Shown here in pieces: positions 1 through 7,164 of a DNA stretch of 10,318 bases (position 1 is its first letter; the number at the start of each line of letters is the position of its first letter). Where the stretch lies: the NCBI GenBank assembly GCA_030593665.1, contig JAUVGS010000029.1, forward strand, positions 1-10,318, in the 5' to 3' direction. The DNA comes from Chitinivibrionales bacterium. Its GTDB lineage: Bacteria; Fibrobacterota; Chitinivibrionia; Chitinivibrionales; JANQEN01. A program made the translations under genes and the position numbers. A model generated the notes under the pieces. The model saw nothing but the letters and a program-made list of their open reading frames with translations. It had not been told where the DNA came from and did no database searches.

Positions 1-1333
1 AGGCGTCATGAAGTTCTTTCGGAAGGTAGCCGAGTTTCTCCTGCCAACTGGCATTTACCCAAAGGATATTCTTATCGGCATCTATAATAGTGACAAGATC
101 ATGCGAACTCTCAAACATAATGCGAAAACGTTCTTCATTCTCCTGTAATACTTTTACCGCTTCATTTTTCTCCTTCAGAATTGTATCAAAATCATATTTG
201 ACAAGTGAGATTGAATCATATACCGTTTTAAAAGGATGATTTTGATCAATCTCATCAATAATGTCACCGACGCCATCATGTTCCCAGTTTATCATCCCAA
301 GGATATATAACAACTTTGAGACATGTTCCCGTATCTGACCATCTGAAGTTTTCCGTTCCTTGATATCCGGTTTGCCAACAGAAAGTTTGTTCTGTTTTTT
401 TCGCTCAATTATATCCAACGCTTCTTCTAAACTACGGACAGTTATAACTTCAAAAGGGATAAATTGACGACTCAAATTTACTATAACGCTCATAAATTTA
501 TTCAATCCGTAAATTATCGAATAAACACATGAATATTCTTTCTGTACTTTTTTAATCCCTTCAATATAGAGAATTCTTGCTTTCCAGGTGCTTTTTGTAA
601 TGCCACTCCAATTCGCAATTCGATAAAATTTTCCTTCAGGTAACCGGATATCTTCAAGAACTTTCTTATGTAATTCAAAATAGTGGTTCACATGATGTTC
701 TTTTAGAATACCGGCAGCCTCAGTGTAAACGATATCACCGCCAATTACCTTGAACTGTACTGAAAATCCGTCAATAGTAAGCTGCCAGTCATCCCTGCTT
801 ATCTGTTGTACCATTGTTGTCGTGTCGATTAAATGATTCTCTTTCAGCATCTTCACTGCACAGGTAATAGCCTCTTCATAACTTTTCACAACGACTACCG
901 GATAGGTAGTTCTAATTAACTTCAAACCTACATTAAAAGACAATTTGACAAACCAGGAGCTATTAAAACCCCAGTACCCTAATAGATTGCCTAAATCCCT
1001 CTCCCTGATCATACATTCCATGAATTGTTGACGACCTTCTCGTGAAGGATCGCCGGTTACACCGCTATAATCCTTAAGTTCAACATATTTTTCGCCTAAC
1101 AGGTTAGCATCTTTGAGGACTTTTTCTCTTTCTTCAAATAATCGTACCATCCCATTCTTACCGCTATTTCCTTTTGGAGTATTCAACAATATTCGTTCGC
1201 CAATAAATTTAAAAGTAATTGAATATGATTCCCCACAATCAATATCCGTCCACTCGGGTTTCTGTACTATTGGGAGACCGGTAACCGGGCATACATTCTT
1301 TTTATCGATACTACTGTTTTTCGAACTAACCAT
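1..1333 (-). CDS. PAS-domain sensor protein with duplicated N-terminal domain (C-terminus off the left edge)
   Basis: The frame is open from an ATG at 1333 to the window edge, giving 444 residues without a stop, so the 3' part of the gene is missing. A weak GAGA ribosome site lies 8 bases before the ATG. Residues 1-35 include a CPVTGLP motif. Residues about 36-164 and 184-312 appear to be two diverged copies of one domain: YSGVT at 89-93 matches WSGIT at 242-246, and SYEEAI at 151-156 matches SLEEAL at 301-306. I do not know a name for this domain; its alternating strand and helix look resembles SpoIIAA/STAS folds (inference). A helical, probably coiled-coil linker (about 380-400) leads into a PAS domain starting near 398 (ENEERFRIMFESSHDLVTII). 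There is no signal peptide, so it is likely a cytoplasmic sensor. The output domain (histidine kinase, GGDEF or other) lies outside the window and cannot be named. Confidence 0.85.
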   Translation of the reverse strand, partial: MVSSKNSSIDKKNVCPVTGLPIVQKPEWTDIDCGESYSITFKFIGERILLNTPKGNSGKNGMVRLFEEREKVLKDANLLGEKYVELKDYSGVTGDPSREGRQQFMECMIRERDLGNLLGYWGFNSSWFVKLSFNVGLKLIRTTYPVVVVKSYEEAITCAVKMLKENHLIDTTTMVQQISRDDWQLTIDGFSVQFKVIGGDIVYTEAAGILKEHHVNHYFELHKKVLEDIRLPEGKFYRIANWSGITKSTWKARILYIEGIKKVQKEYSCVYSIIYGLNKFMSVIVNLSRQFIPFEVITVRSLEEALDIIERKKQNKLSVGKPDIKERKTSDGQIREHVSKLLYILGMINWEHDGVGDIIDEIDQNHPFKTVYDSISLVKYDFDTILKEKNEAVKVLQENEERFRIMFESSHDLVTIIDADKNILWVNASWQEKLGYLPKELHDA

Positions 1334-1361
1334 GATTTATCTCAGCCGAGCTAAGGTAACA

Positions 1362-1390
1362 ATTATACAATCATATTATCAGATAAAAAC
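1362..1390 (-). promoter_or_regulatory. Possible promoter for the PAS sensor gene
   Basis: On the minus strand a perfect -10 hexamer, TATAAT, sits at 1367-1362, about 30 bases before the ATG at 1333. The bases 16-17 upstream are a T-rich run (GTTTTTA), a poor match to a -35 box. The call rests mainly on the -10 and its position; AT-rich DNA gives such matches by chance. Confidence 0.3.
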
Positions 1391-1579
1391 GGTATGGACT
1401 TCGAGGTATAATGAGTATATATAGTAAACAAGCTGCCTGGTAAAATAGTTTCTGCCGTAAAAGCAGGAATTACGCTATCATGGAATTTAAACAGTGGAAC
1501 AACTCTTAGTGAAAGTAGTACTTTCTACTAATCGCTTGCCCTAACGCAGATAAACTGCTATAGTCCAATTTATGAGGGA

Positions 1580-1620
1580 TAAGTATCTCTTTATACCCTG
1601 AAGGGCATAAGAGATACTTA
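1580..1620 (-). terminator. Hairpin after the STAS gene, possible terminator or mRNA end structure
   Basis: Perfect 12-bp arms, TAAGTATCTCTT at 1580-1591 and its complement at 1609-1620, enclose a smaller CCC/GGG stem with a TGAA loop (1596-1605). It begins 20 bases after the STAS stop codon in the direction of transcription. No run of U follows on either strand, so it is not a textbook intrinsic terminator; it may instead protect the 3' end or act with other factors. The inner part can also pair with the end of the coding sequence (1635-1648). Confidence 0.45.
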
Positions 1621-1639
1621 GAAATTTACACAGAGCCTT

Positions 1640-1987
1640 TCAGGGTATCCGCCTTTTAATAGCATCGACGGCTTCTTCAACATTACCGTACACTTCCAGC
1701 TTTTTTATCAGTTCAGTCAGCTCAAACAAATTCATAACAAGGTGATTTACATTCGCGAACAACACATCACCACCGCATTCGCCGGCCTTTTTCTTTACCG
1801 CCAGAATAACTGATATCCCCATACTGCTGATATAATTTGCATCGAGCATATCAAATACAATCCAGTATTTTTTATCGGCAATTATGTCATTCAACCGTTC
1901 ACGAAACAGTGGTATATGTTCCTGAAGTACACTGCTGTCAACAGAAATAACCACAACCTGGTCATGTTCATTTACATTAATTTTCAC
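1640..1987 (-). CDS. STAS-domain protein, anti-sigma factor antagonist type
   Basis: A single STAS domain of 115 residues from the chosen start. The core YISSMGISVIL at 52-62 aligns with the SpoIIAA segment that carries the phosphorylated serine; Ser55 is the equivalent residue. In this family the unphosphorylated form binds a partner-switching anti-sigma kinase, or serves as a module in other signalling complexes. I chose GTG at 1987 because GGGAG lies 5 bases before it. The frame can also open at TTG 2008 (7 more residues, MFHPGVI), but the ribosome site there is weak and the STAS fold does not need the extra residues. The gene starts 34 bases after the stop of the c-di-GMP gene and very likely shares its transcript, suggesting the two act together. 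No partner kinase or PP2C phosphatase is visible in the window, so the partner is unknown. Confidence 0.85.
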   Translation of the reverse strand: MKINVNEHDQVVVISVDSSVLQEHIPLFRERLNDIIADKKYWIVFDMLDANYISSMGISVILAVKKKAGECGGDVLFANVNHLVMNLFELTELIKKLEVYGNVEEAVDAIKRRIP

Positions 1988-2021
1988 AATAACTCCCGGA
2001 TGAAACAATACCTGTTAATTT

Positions 2022-4379
2022 CTATGTAACCGAATCGGTTAATAATAGACTTAAAAATACATCAACCACTTCAGGTGAGAATTGAATACCACACCCACAT
2101 TTCAGCTCCTTTATCGCAGCGCCTTTTGATAATTTCTGTTTAAATTCCCGATCGGTCGTCATAGCATCATACGCATCAGCAACCGCAAGTATCTGAGCCC
2201 CTAACGGTATCTCCCTTTCTTTCAATCCCTGCGGGTAACCACTGCCGTCATACCACTCATGATGATGCTTGATAATGGGAATCTCTTTCTCAAGAAATTT
2301 TACATCCTTTAAAATATTCACCCCAATCATGGGATGCTTCTTGAGAATTTCAAATTCTCCTTTTGTAAGCGGGTCCTTTTTAACCAGTATTGCTTTATCA
2401 ATACCAATTTTTCCAATATCATGTAACAAGCCTGCATTCTGGATAATATCAACTTCCTCCTCATCGATATTCATGGCCTGCGAAATTGCAACCGAATAGC
2501 GGGAGACATTCTCCGAATGCTCAAGGGTATAATGATCTTTAACATCCACCGCTTTTAACAGCGCATTAGTTGATTCCATATAGGTTGCACGCATTTGATT
2601 CGAAAGAGAGAGTACTTCGGACTTCAAATTCGAAATGCCATCCAGATCAAGCGTACTCATATCATGTTTCTGCTCTTCCTTCCATACCCGTATAAGGTTG
2701 CGGCCATCATGTTTTGCCTGATATAGTGCAATATCCGAGCGTTCTATCATCTCCTGTTTTGAGGTAATTTCGTTCCGGTATTCTGAAACACCGATACTCA
2801 CGGTAAGATGCACGGATTGATTTTCACTCTGAAAGATATGGCTTTCAATGGCCTTGTGTAATTTAGTAGCATGCATCATTGCGCCTTCAACATTCTGAGT
2901 GGTAATAACAAGGAATTCCTCGCCGCCATATCTTCCACAAATGTCTACTTCACGAGTATTCTGTCTGATGATCGTTGATATTTCGCGCAACACCAGGTCA
3001 CCAAACTGATGGCCATAGGTGTCATTGATCTTTTTAAAGTGGTCTATATCAAGCATCATGCAGGCAAGCGGTACATGATATCGTTTCGCCCTTTTAAACT
3101 CAAAATTAAACCGTTCCTGTATAAAACGATGGTTAAACAGACCGGTCAAACCGTCAGTGATTGACAACTCAACGAGGTCTTTATTCTTCTTGTCAAGTTC
3201 CTGGAGTAATACTCTTTCAGAAGCGAGTGCGAATTTCAATTCCTCAAGTGCAGTTTTCAATCCTTCTTCGGCTTCCTTACGTTCTGTAATATCCCGTAAC
3301 GAGCCAGCAAGTCTAACCGGTTTTCCCCCATCGTTCGATACGGCCGTTCCACGAACCACCACCCACCGGAAACTGCCATCCTTATGAAAAAGACGATGTT
3401 CATTCTCAATAGTTGAAACATTACCATCAAGGTGCGCATCTATCTGCGAGCGCAGGTCGGAAAGGTCATCCGGATGGACACGATTAAACCATTCATCAGG
3501 GCTTGTGCTGATTTCATTCTCTTCATAACCCAGCATCTCTTTCAATTCCGGTGAAATATACAACTCATCAGCAACAAGGTTCCAATCCCACACACCATCC
3601 TGCGATCCCTTAATTGCTAATGCATACCGTTCTTCACTCTCCTTCAAACGTGCCTCGGCAGCTTTTCGATCGGTAATATCTCTGATGGAAATGAGAAATG
3701 CGTCACTCCCCTCCCATTGTGTCCTGACCGCATGCGCTTCAACAATCCGGTCTGTATCATCACCCTTCGAAAGAATTATTTCACTGCTTTTCTCCAGATT
3801 AAAGGAATAGTCAAATTCCTGTTCTAAAAACTCGGTTGCTGATCGAGAGAATAATTTTTCAGCCGCAGGATTTACAAAATGAACCCTTTTATTTCCATCG
3901 ACAATAATGATGCCATCAGCATTATTTGTTATGACCGTAAGTAACCGCGCTTCGTCAGCCTGAAACTCAAGAGTTTTCTGCTCCAGTTTAATCATCACAT
4001 TCTGCCGCTCTATAGCTGACCGCACAATGCGTAAAAAAGCTTTCCCGTCAAAATATCCCTCAATAAGGTAATCCTGCGCTCCTGAGCGTATCAGTTTAAT
4101 AGCTTGAGCCTCGTGCTTTTGATCCGCCATTACCAATAACGGTAGATCATCGGCCTTTCTCTTAAGCATGTCAAAAGTGGTGCTGTCCTGTTGAAATGAG
4201 ATATCAAATATAATAGCGTTTATACTGCTATTCTGTATAGTTGCAGAAATATCGAGAATATTATTCGTGTTGGAAAGACTGACCGTTTCATTCACAGTAT
4301 CTGCACAAAGGCGCTGCAGTAACTTTAAATAGTGGTCTTTTTCTTCAAGTATTACTATTGATAGAGATTTTTGTCTCAT
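2022..4379 (-). CDS. Receiver-PAS-PAS-GGDEF-HD-GYP protein, putative bifunctional c-di-GMP synthase/phosphodiesterase
   Basis: A 785-residue cytoplasmic signalling protein. Domains in order: receiver (about 5-125), PAS (about 142-238), PAS of the PAS_3 type with a PAC end (about 248-370), a short coiled-coil linker, GGDEF (about 400-566) and HD-GYP (about 600-780). The GGDEF active site reads GGEEF at 485-489 with the metal aspartate in LDID (Asp444), and a product-inhibition I-site RxxD is present at 476-479. The HD-GYP part keeps H621, H653-D654, H682, HHH at 705-707, the GYP triplet at 714-716 and D735, so both making and breaking c-di-GMP look possible. The receiver has Asp59 in the phosphoacceptor place and acidic residues at 12-13, but the usual Thr/Ser is Ala85 and the usual Lys is Glu107 (DYLIEG where DYLVKG is common). 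The ATG start has AGG about 9 bases upstream. It is followed closely by the STAS gene. Confidence 0.92.
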   Translation of the reverse strand: MRQKSLSIVILEEKDHYLKLLQRLCADTVNETVSLSNTNNILDISATIQNSSINAIIFDISFQQDSTTFDMLKRKADDLPLLVMADQKHEAQAIKLIRSGAQDYLIEGYFDGKAFLRIVRSAIERQNVMIKLEQKTLEFQADEARLLTVITNNADGIIIVDGNKRVHFVNPAAEKLFSRSATEFLEQEFDYSFNLEKSSEIILSKGDDTDRIVEAHAVRTQWEGSDAFLISIRDITDRKAAEARLKESEERYALAIKGSQDGVWDWNLVADELYISPELKEMLGYEENEISTSPDEWFNRVHPDDLSDLRSQIDAHLDGNVSTIENEHRLFHKDGSFRWVVVRGTAVSNDGGKPVRLAGSLRDITERKEAEEGLKTALEELKFALASERVLLQELDKKNKDLVELSITDGLTGLFNHRFIQERFNFEFKRAKRYHVPLACMMLDIDHFKKINDTYGHQFGDLVLREISTIIRQNTREVDICGRYGGEEFLVITTQNVEGAMMHATKLHKAIESHIFQSENQSVHLTVSIGVSEYRNEITSKQEMIERSDIALYQAKHDGRNLIRVWKEEQKHDMSTLDLDGISNLKSEVLSLSNQMRATYMESTNALLKAVDVKDHYTLEHSENVSRYSVAISQAMNIDEEEVDIIQNAGLLHDIGKIGIDKAILVKKDPLTKGEFEILKKHPMIGVNILKDVKFLEKEIPIIKHHHEWYDGSGYPQGLKEREIPLGAQILAVADAYDAMTTDREFKQKLSKGAAIKELKCGCGIQFSPEVVDVFLSLLLTDSVT

Positions 4380-4416
4380 AGATTATGCCTGAATATTTCA
4401 ACTGGAAAGGAAATGG

Positions 4417-4428
4417 CAGCATATGCTG
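4417..4428. promoter_or_regulatory. 12-bp palindrome in the leader of the c-di-GMP gene
   Basis: CAGCATATGCTG is a perfect palindrome lying between the predicted promoter (4464-4492) and the ATG at 4379. Its place downstream of the start of transcription would suit a repressor site or a short RNA stem. There is no second copy in the window that I noticed, so this is only a candidate. Confidence 0.2.
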
Positions 4429-4463
4429 TTACAGAAACTCATGCAACCAGCAACTAATGGTTA

Positions 4464-4492
4464 ATTATATTATAAAACAAGGAAAATGTGAA
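4464..4492 (-). promoter_or_regulatory. Sigma-70-type promoter for the c-di-GMP/STAS operon
   Basis: On the minus strand TTCACA (4492-4487, 5 of 6 matches to the -35 consensus) is separated by exactly 17 bases from TATAAT (4469-4464, 6 of 6). A second ATTATA/TATAAT copy overlaps at 4474-4469. Transcription would start near 4457, giving a leader of about 78 bases before the ATG at 4379. This is the strongest promoter match in the window. Confidence 0.55.
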
Positions 4493-4501
4493 CCACTTTT
4501 A

Positions 4502-4525
4502 TATGCTTTATTAAAATTAAGCATA
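4502..4525 (-). terminator. Weak hairpin after the esterase-like gene
   Basis: A 7-bp stem (TATGCTT/AAGCATA) with a 10-base AT loop lies 18 bases after the stop codon of the esterase-like gene. There is no following U-run, and it sits directly before the -35 box of the next promoter. It may be a weak terminator or chance in AT-rich DNA. Confidence 0.2.
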
Positions 4526-4542
4526 CTATGCCTGTGAAGTTA

Positions 4543-6519
4543 TTACTGCTTTTTAAACCAGCGATAAATTCGAGGATCATCATATACTTTCGAATGCATT
4601 GTTTGTCCATCTTCCGCATAAATCGAAAACTCAATCTTGTTTCCACCACATTCTTTCACTGCAGTTACCATATCCTGAGTGATTTCCAAAGGTACTAATT
4701 TGTTTTTACCACCATGAAATGCCCAGACCGATACCGAGGTAATTGTGCAGGCTTTTTCGTCTTCACCGCCACCGTTTATCGGTAAAATCCCGGCAAAATA
4801 TTCCGGGAATGTGCAGACAAGATGCCAGGCGGTAAAAGCACCCATCCCTGTCCCGGTGATAAAAACTTTTCTCCGGTTAAACCTGCCCGATGCAATAAGT
4901 GTATCGAGTAAACTTTTCAAAGCCAGGGGATCCCATAACGTGGTATACCGGCATTGCGGGGTGACAACAGCGAAAGGAAAATCAGATATATTCCCTGCAT
5001 ATCCACCCGGCCCGAATCTCTTTAACTTGTCAATGTCATATCCCCTGCCATCGGCATCGGCGAGTGCCAGTATCAGCGGCATTCTTTTCCGTTTTTTCGC
5101 AGCACTTTCAGGCATATACAACCAGAATCGATACTCTGTTGCGCCAGGTACTTCACGGGGTAAAGCATACAACTCGGGATATTTATAATTAAGCCACTGT
5201 GACGCTTCATAGGTAACTGCATCAGTCCCGCTGTCTTGATGTACCGCCGGCAAATAGAGAGGATAGGCGATTGCACCACTGACATTGTTTCCGGCAAGGA
5301 GTGATGTAACCAGTTCCTCATTCTCCCGTATATATCCCAACTGACGCACTTTTTCATCATTGGAAAGTGAATCGCAAATCGTAAACCAGTCCACACCCCA
5401 CTGAAATGCCCCGCCCATGACTGTTCTCAGGAATTTATTCTCCGGAGAATATTCCTGTACCTCCTGCTGCAGATTTGTATACCGTAAATGTAAAGAATCT
5501 TTTTCTGTACTAAAATCACCTCTCCATAAAAATCTGGTTGATCGAAACGTTCGTTCATTACCCGGTTTCGCTTCCGATTCAACGCATACCACTCCTTGTA
5601 ACGATTCAGGAATAGTGATCGTGAATTTCCGCCCAACCGGTGCAGAAACTGATGTTACTTTCTTTACCGCATCAGGCCTCAGCGCATCTATTGAGATCGC
5701 GACACTACCGGTAAAAAAATGTGGCGGAACAGGGATATTGAAACAGAGTTCTGCAGAAAACGAATTCTCTCCGGTGCGAATTTCAAAGGCGTCCGGTTCA
5801 CAGTGCAATGCATGGATTCTATTCTGAAAAGGAATCAGGCTGTCGCGAAGGTCCCACACGTCAAAAGTAAAACGATGGCATTTCTTTACATCAGAGAACT
5901 TCAGCAATACCGTATTATACCCTTGAATAAATTCAGCGTCAACATATTTACTTAATGGCTGACAGGTGTCACCGTATTCCCAGATATTTTTCTTTTGTAT
6001 ACCATTGATCCATACTTTTGCTTTGCCATCCACTCCCCAGTAACACCGCACACTGCATGGAATAAATGCTTCAACCATACAAAAAGCATACATGGTTTCA
6101 TCATCTTGTCGGGTAAAAAACGAATCAAGAGATACTATTCCACTTGAATCCGCAACGATACGTTTTGCCTTAATAAATGTACGGTCACCTTCACGATTCT
6201 TTATTCGAATTGCAGAATAGTTTTTTACCTCGGCTTTCTGTTCGCCGCCCATCGATCGCAAGAAATCATGATTAAAACTTTCCGCTTTTCCCGGAGACGT
6301 TACCAGTGAATCATTCTTTATTGAATCAGGTTCTCCTATCTTTCTGAAAGGGCCCAAAACAAGCCACTCCTTTACCGTACCACCATCCTTATGGGGATGT
6401 ATAACCGTTTTGGGCGCCTTTTGAGCTGCTGCAACATCTGTACCTGTACAGCAAACCAGTGCTATTATTACTAATCCCTGAATAATAGAATGTGATAGTA
6501 CGTTATCTGAATAAAGCAT
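4543..6519 (-). CDS. Secreted esterase-fold protein with degenerate catalytic triad (pseudo-esterase)
   Basis: Start chosen at ATG 6519 because AAGGAG lies 7 bases upstream; a GTG at 6549 would add 10 residues but has no such site. The product is 658 residues. An N-terminal signal peptide has a hydrophobic core at about 11-25 and a likely cut after the AAA near residue 32. Residues about 45-225 resemble the beta-sandwich module of planctomycete-type exported hydrolases (EWLVLGPF at 51-58, WGVDGKAKVWING at 161-173). The C-terminal about 200 residues resemble esterases of the PHB-depolymerase/feruloyl-esterase type (LPINGGG, VWAFHGG, YDDPRIYRWF). The nucleophile elbow reads GTGMG at 556-560 instead of GxSxG, so the serine is Gly558, and the acid place in FHGGKNKLVP is Asn606 where FHGxKD is usual; His642 remains. 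Hydrolysis by the usual mechanism therefore looks unlikely. The mature part has about 13 cysteines, so disulfides are possible. It may bind a glycan or wall polymer (inference). Confidence 0.82.
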   Translation of the reverse strand: MLYSDNVLSHSIIQGLVIIALVCCTGTDVAAAQKAPKTVIHPHKDGGTVKEWLVLGPFRKIGEPDSIKNDSLVTSPGKAESFNHDFLRSMGGEQKAEVKNYSAIRIKNREGDRTFIKAKRIVADSSGIVSLDSFFTRQDDETMYAFCMVEAFIPCSVRCYWGVDGKAKVWINGIQKKNIWEYGDTCQPLSKYVDAEFIQGYNTVLLKFSDVKKCHRFTFDVWDLRDSLIPFQNRIHALHCEPDAFEIRTGENSFSAELCFNIPVPPHFFTGSVAISIDALRPDAVKKVTSVSAPVGRKFTITIPESLQGVVCVESEAKPGNERTFRSTRFLWRGDFSTEKDSLHLRYTNLQQEVQEYSPENKFLRTVMGGAFQWGVDWFTICDSLSNDEKVRQLGYIRENEELVTSLLAGNNVSGAIAYPLYLPAVHQDSGTDAVTYEASQWLNYKYPELYALPREVPGATEYRFWLYMPESAAKKRKRMPLILALADADGRGYDIDKLKRFGPGGYAGNISDFPFAVVTPQCRYTTLWDPLALKSLLDTLIASGRFNRRKVFITGTGMGAFTAWHLVCTFPEYFAGILPINGGGEDEKACTITSVSVWAFHGGKNKLVPLEITQDMVTAVKECGGNKIEFSIYAEDGQTMHSKVYDDPRIYRWFKKQ

Positions 6520-6526
6520 GAAATGA

Positions 6527-6532
6527 CTCCTT
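6527..6532 (-). promoter_or_regulatory. Ribosome binding site that fixes the start of the esterase-like gene
   Basis: AAGGAG is 7 bases before ATG 6519 and lies inside the longer reading frame that opens at GTG 6549, so it supports the shorter protein. Next to it, ACCAAT (6535-6540) and ATTGGT (6559-6564) could pair as a leader stem with an 18-base loop. Confidence 0.7.
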
Positions 6533-6570
6533 AAACCAATTCCCACCACGAAGTAGCTATTGGTACGCCT

Positions 6571-6598
6571 ACTTTAAAGCCTGACCAATATATTTCAA
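6571..6598 (-). promoter_or_regulatory. Possible promoter for the esterase-like gene
   Basis: On the minus strand TTGAAA (6598-6593, 5 of 6) is followed after 16 bases by TAAAGT (6576-6571, 4 of 6). It lies in the 108-bp gap after the DUF4416 gene, about 50 bases before the ATG. This would let the gene be transcribed apart from DUF4416, although read-through is also possible. Confidence 0.3.
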
Positions 6599-6627
6599 GC
6601 CATAAACGGCTACGATTAATTCAACCT

Positions 6628-7164
6628 CTATACCTCTCTTTTTCTCAACATACCACCCAATTGAGCACGCGCTTGTTCAAAAAAGGTCTGAACATCCCTG
6701 TCTTTATAATCAGGATAAGTCCAGGAAAAATACCGGTAGCGTCCTTTCTGATAATGCAAAGTTATTTCTGCAAAAATTCCCTCACTAAGATACATTCGTT
6801 GATAAAAATCTTTTGTTGTTGCCAAAACCAATTTATCAATGGAAAGATACCCCGGATCAAGATTAACTAATCTACTTTTATTTTTAATGAAGCGTTGTTC
6901 GATAGTATTGGTAAACGTCTTAATTGCAGCAAGTTCACCCCTATTGATTAACTCATTGAAGAAAATATATAGTTTCTTAATATCCTTCCCCATTTCTGCG
7001 TCATAATAATTTGTAAACCGGTTAACTTCAAGTGGACCACATTGTATATCAATATCACCGAACCTGGCCTTGCAGCTATCGAGGGCTTCCTCCATAATCG
7101 AAGTATCCGTATACATTATCGCGAGAAAAAGTTTTACCGGTTCAGGATTTTTTGCTGTTCCCAC
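6628..7164 (-). CDS. DUF4416 family protein
   Basis: A 178-residue protein with the pattern I recognise for DUF4416: KLFLAIMYTD near the N-terminus, TNYYDAEMGKDIKKLY at about 51-66, an NLDPGYLS segment followed by LVLATTKDFYQRMYLSEGIFAE at about 100-132, and FSWTYPDYKD near 147-156. The length fits the family. Its function is not known to me; it has no signal peptide or membrane segment and should be cytoplasmic. The start is GTG at 7164, supported by AGGGAG 5 bases upstream. It is divergent from rnfC, with about 240 bp between them. Of the genes here, the esterase-like gene follows it after 108 bp; a shared role is not evident. Family assignment is from memory of the conserved segments and was not checked by a profile search. 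Confidence 0.85.
   Translation of the reverse strand: MGTAKNPEPVKLFLAIMYTDTSIMEEALDSCKARFGDIDIQCGPLEVNRFTNYYDAEMGKDIKKLYIFFNELINRGELAAIKTFTNTIEQRFIKNKSRLVNLDPGYLSIDKLVLATTKDFYQRMYLSEGIFAEITLHYQKGRYRYFSWTYPDYKDRDVQTFFEQARAQLGGMLRKREV

Larger units (their letters stand above)
1334..1639. other. 306-bp intergenic region between the STAS gene and the PAS sensor gene
   Basis: No convincing gene was found here. The only open frame entering it on the plus strand (1113-1424) is antisense to the PAS gene and has no family look. The region holds a hairpin just downstream of the STAS gene (1580-1620), a -10-like TATAAT on the minus strand at 1367-1362, and a short palindrome, GAAAGTA-G-TACTTTC, at 1511-1525. 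The middle part (about 1400-1570) shows nothing else I can interpret. Confidence 0.6.

Noticed and set aside
1113..1424. 103-codon plus-strand frame
   Set aside because: Mostly antisense to the PAS sensor gene, whose reading frame is continuous and has clear domains; no ribosome site or recognisable family.
1511..1525. Palindrome GAAAGTA-G-TACTTTC in the 306-bp intergenic region
   Set aside because: Single copy, not close to a convincing promoter, and short enough to be chance in AT-rich DNA.
1640..2008. Longer STAS protein starting at TTG 2008
   Set aside because: GTG 1987 has GGGAG at good spacing and the extra seven residues are outside the STAS fold; kept only as an alternative.
4745..5827. 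Several frames of 69-147 codons on both strands within the esterase-like gene
   Set aside because: They overlap a long coding frame with signal peptide, strong ribosome site and recognisable domains, and their own products look like translated shadows.
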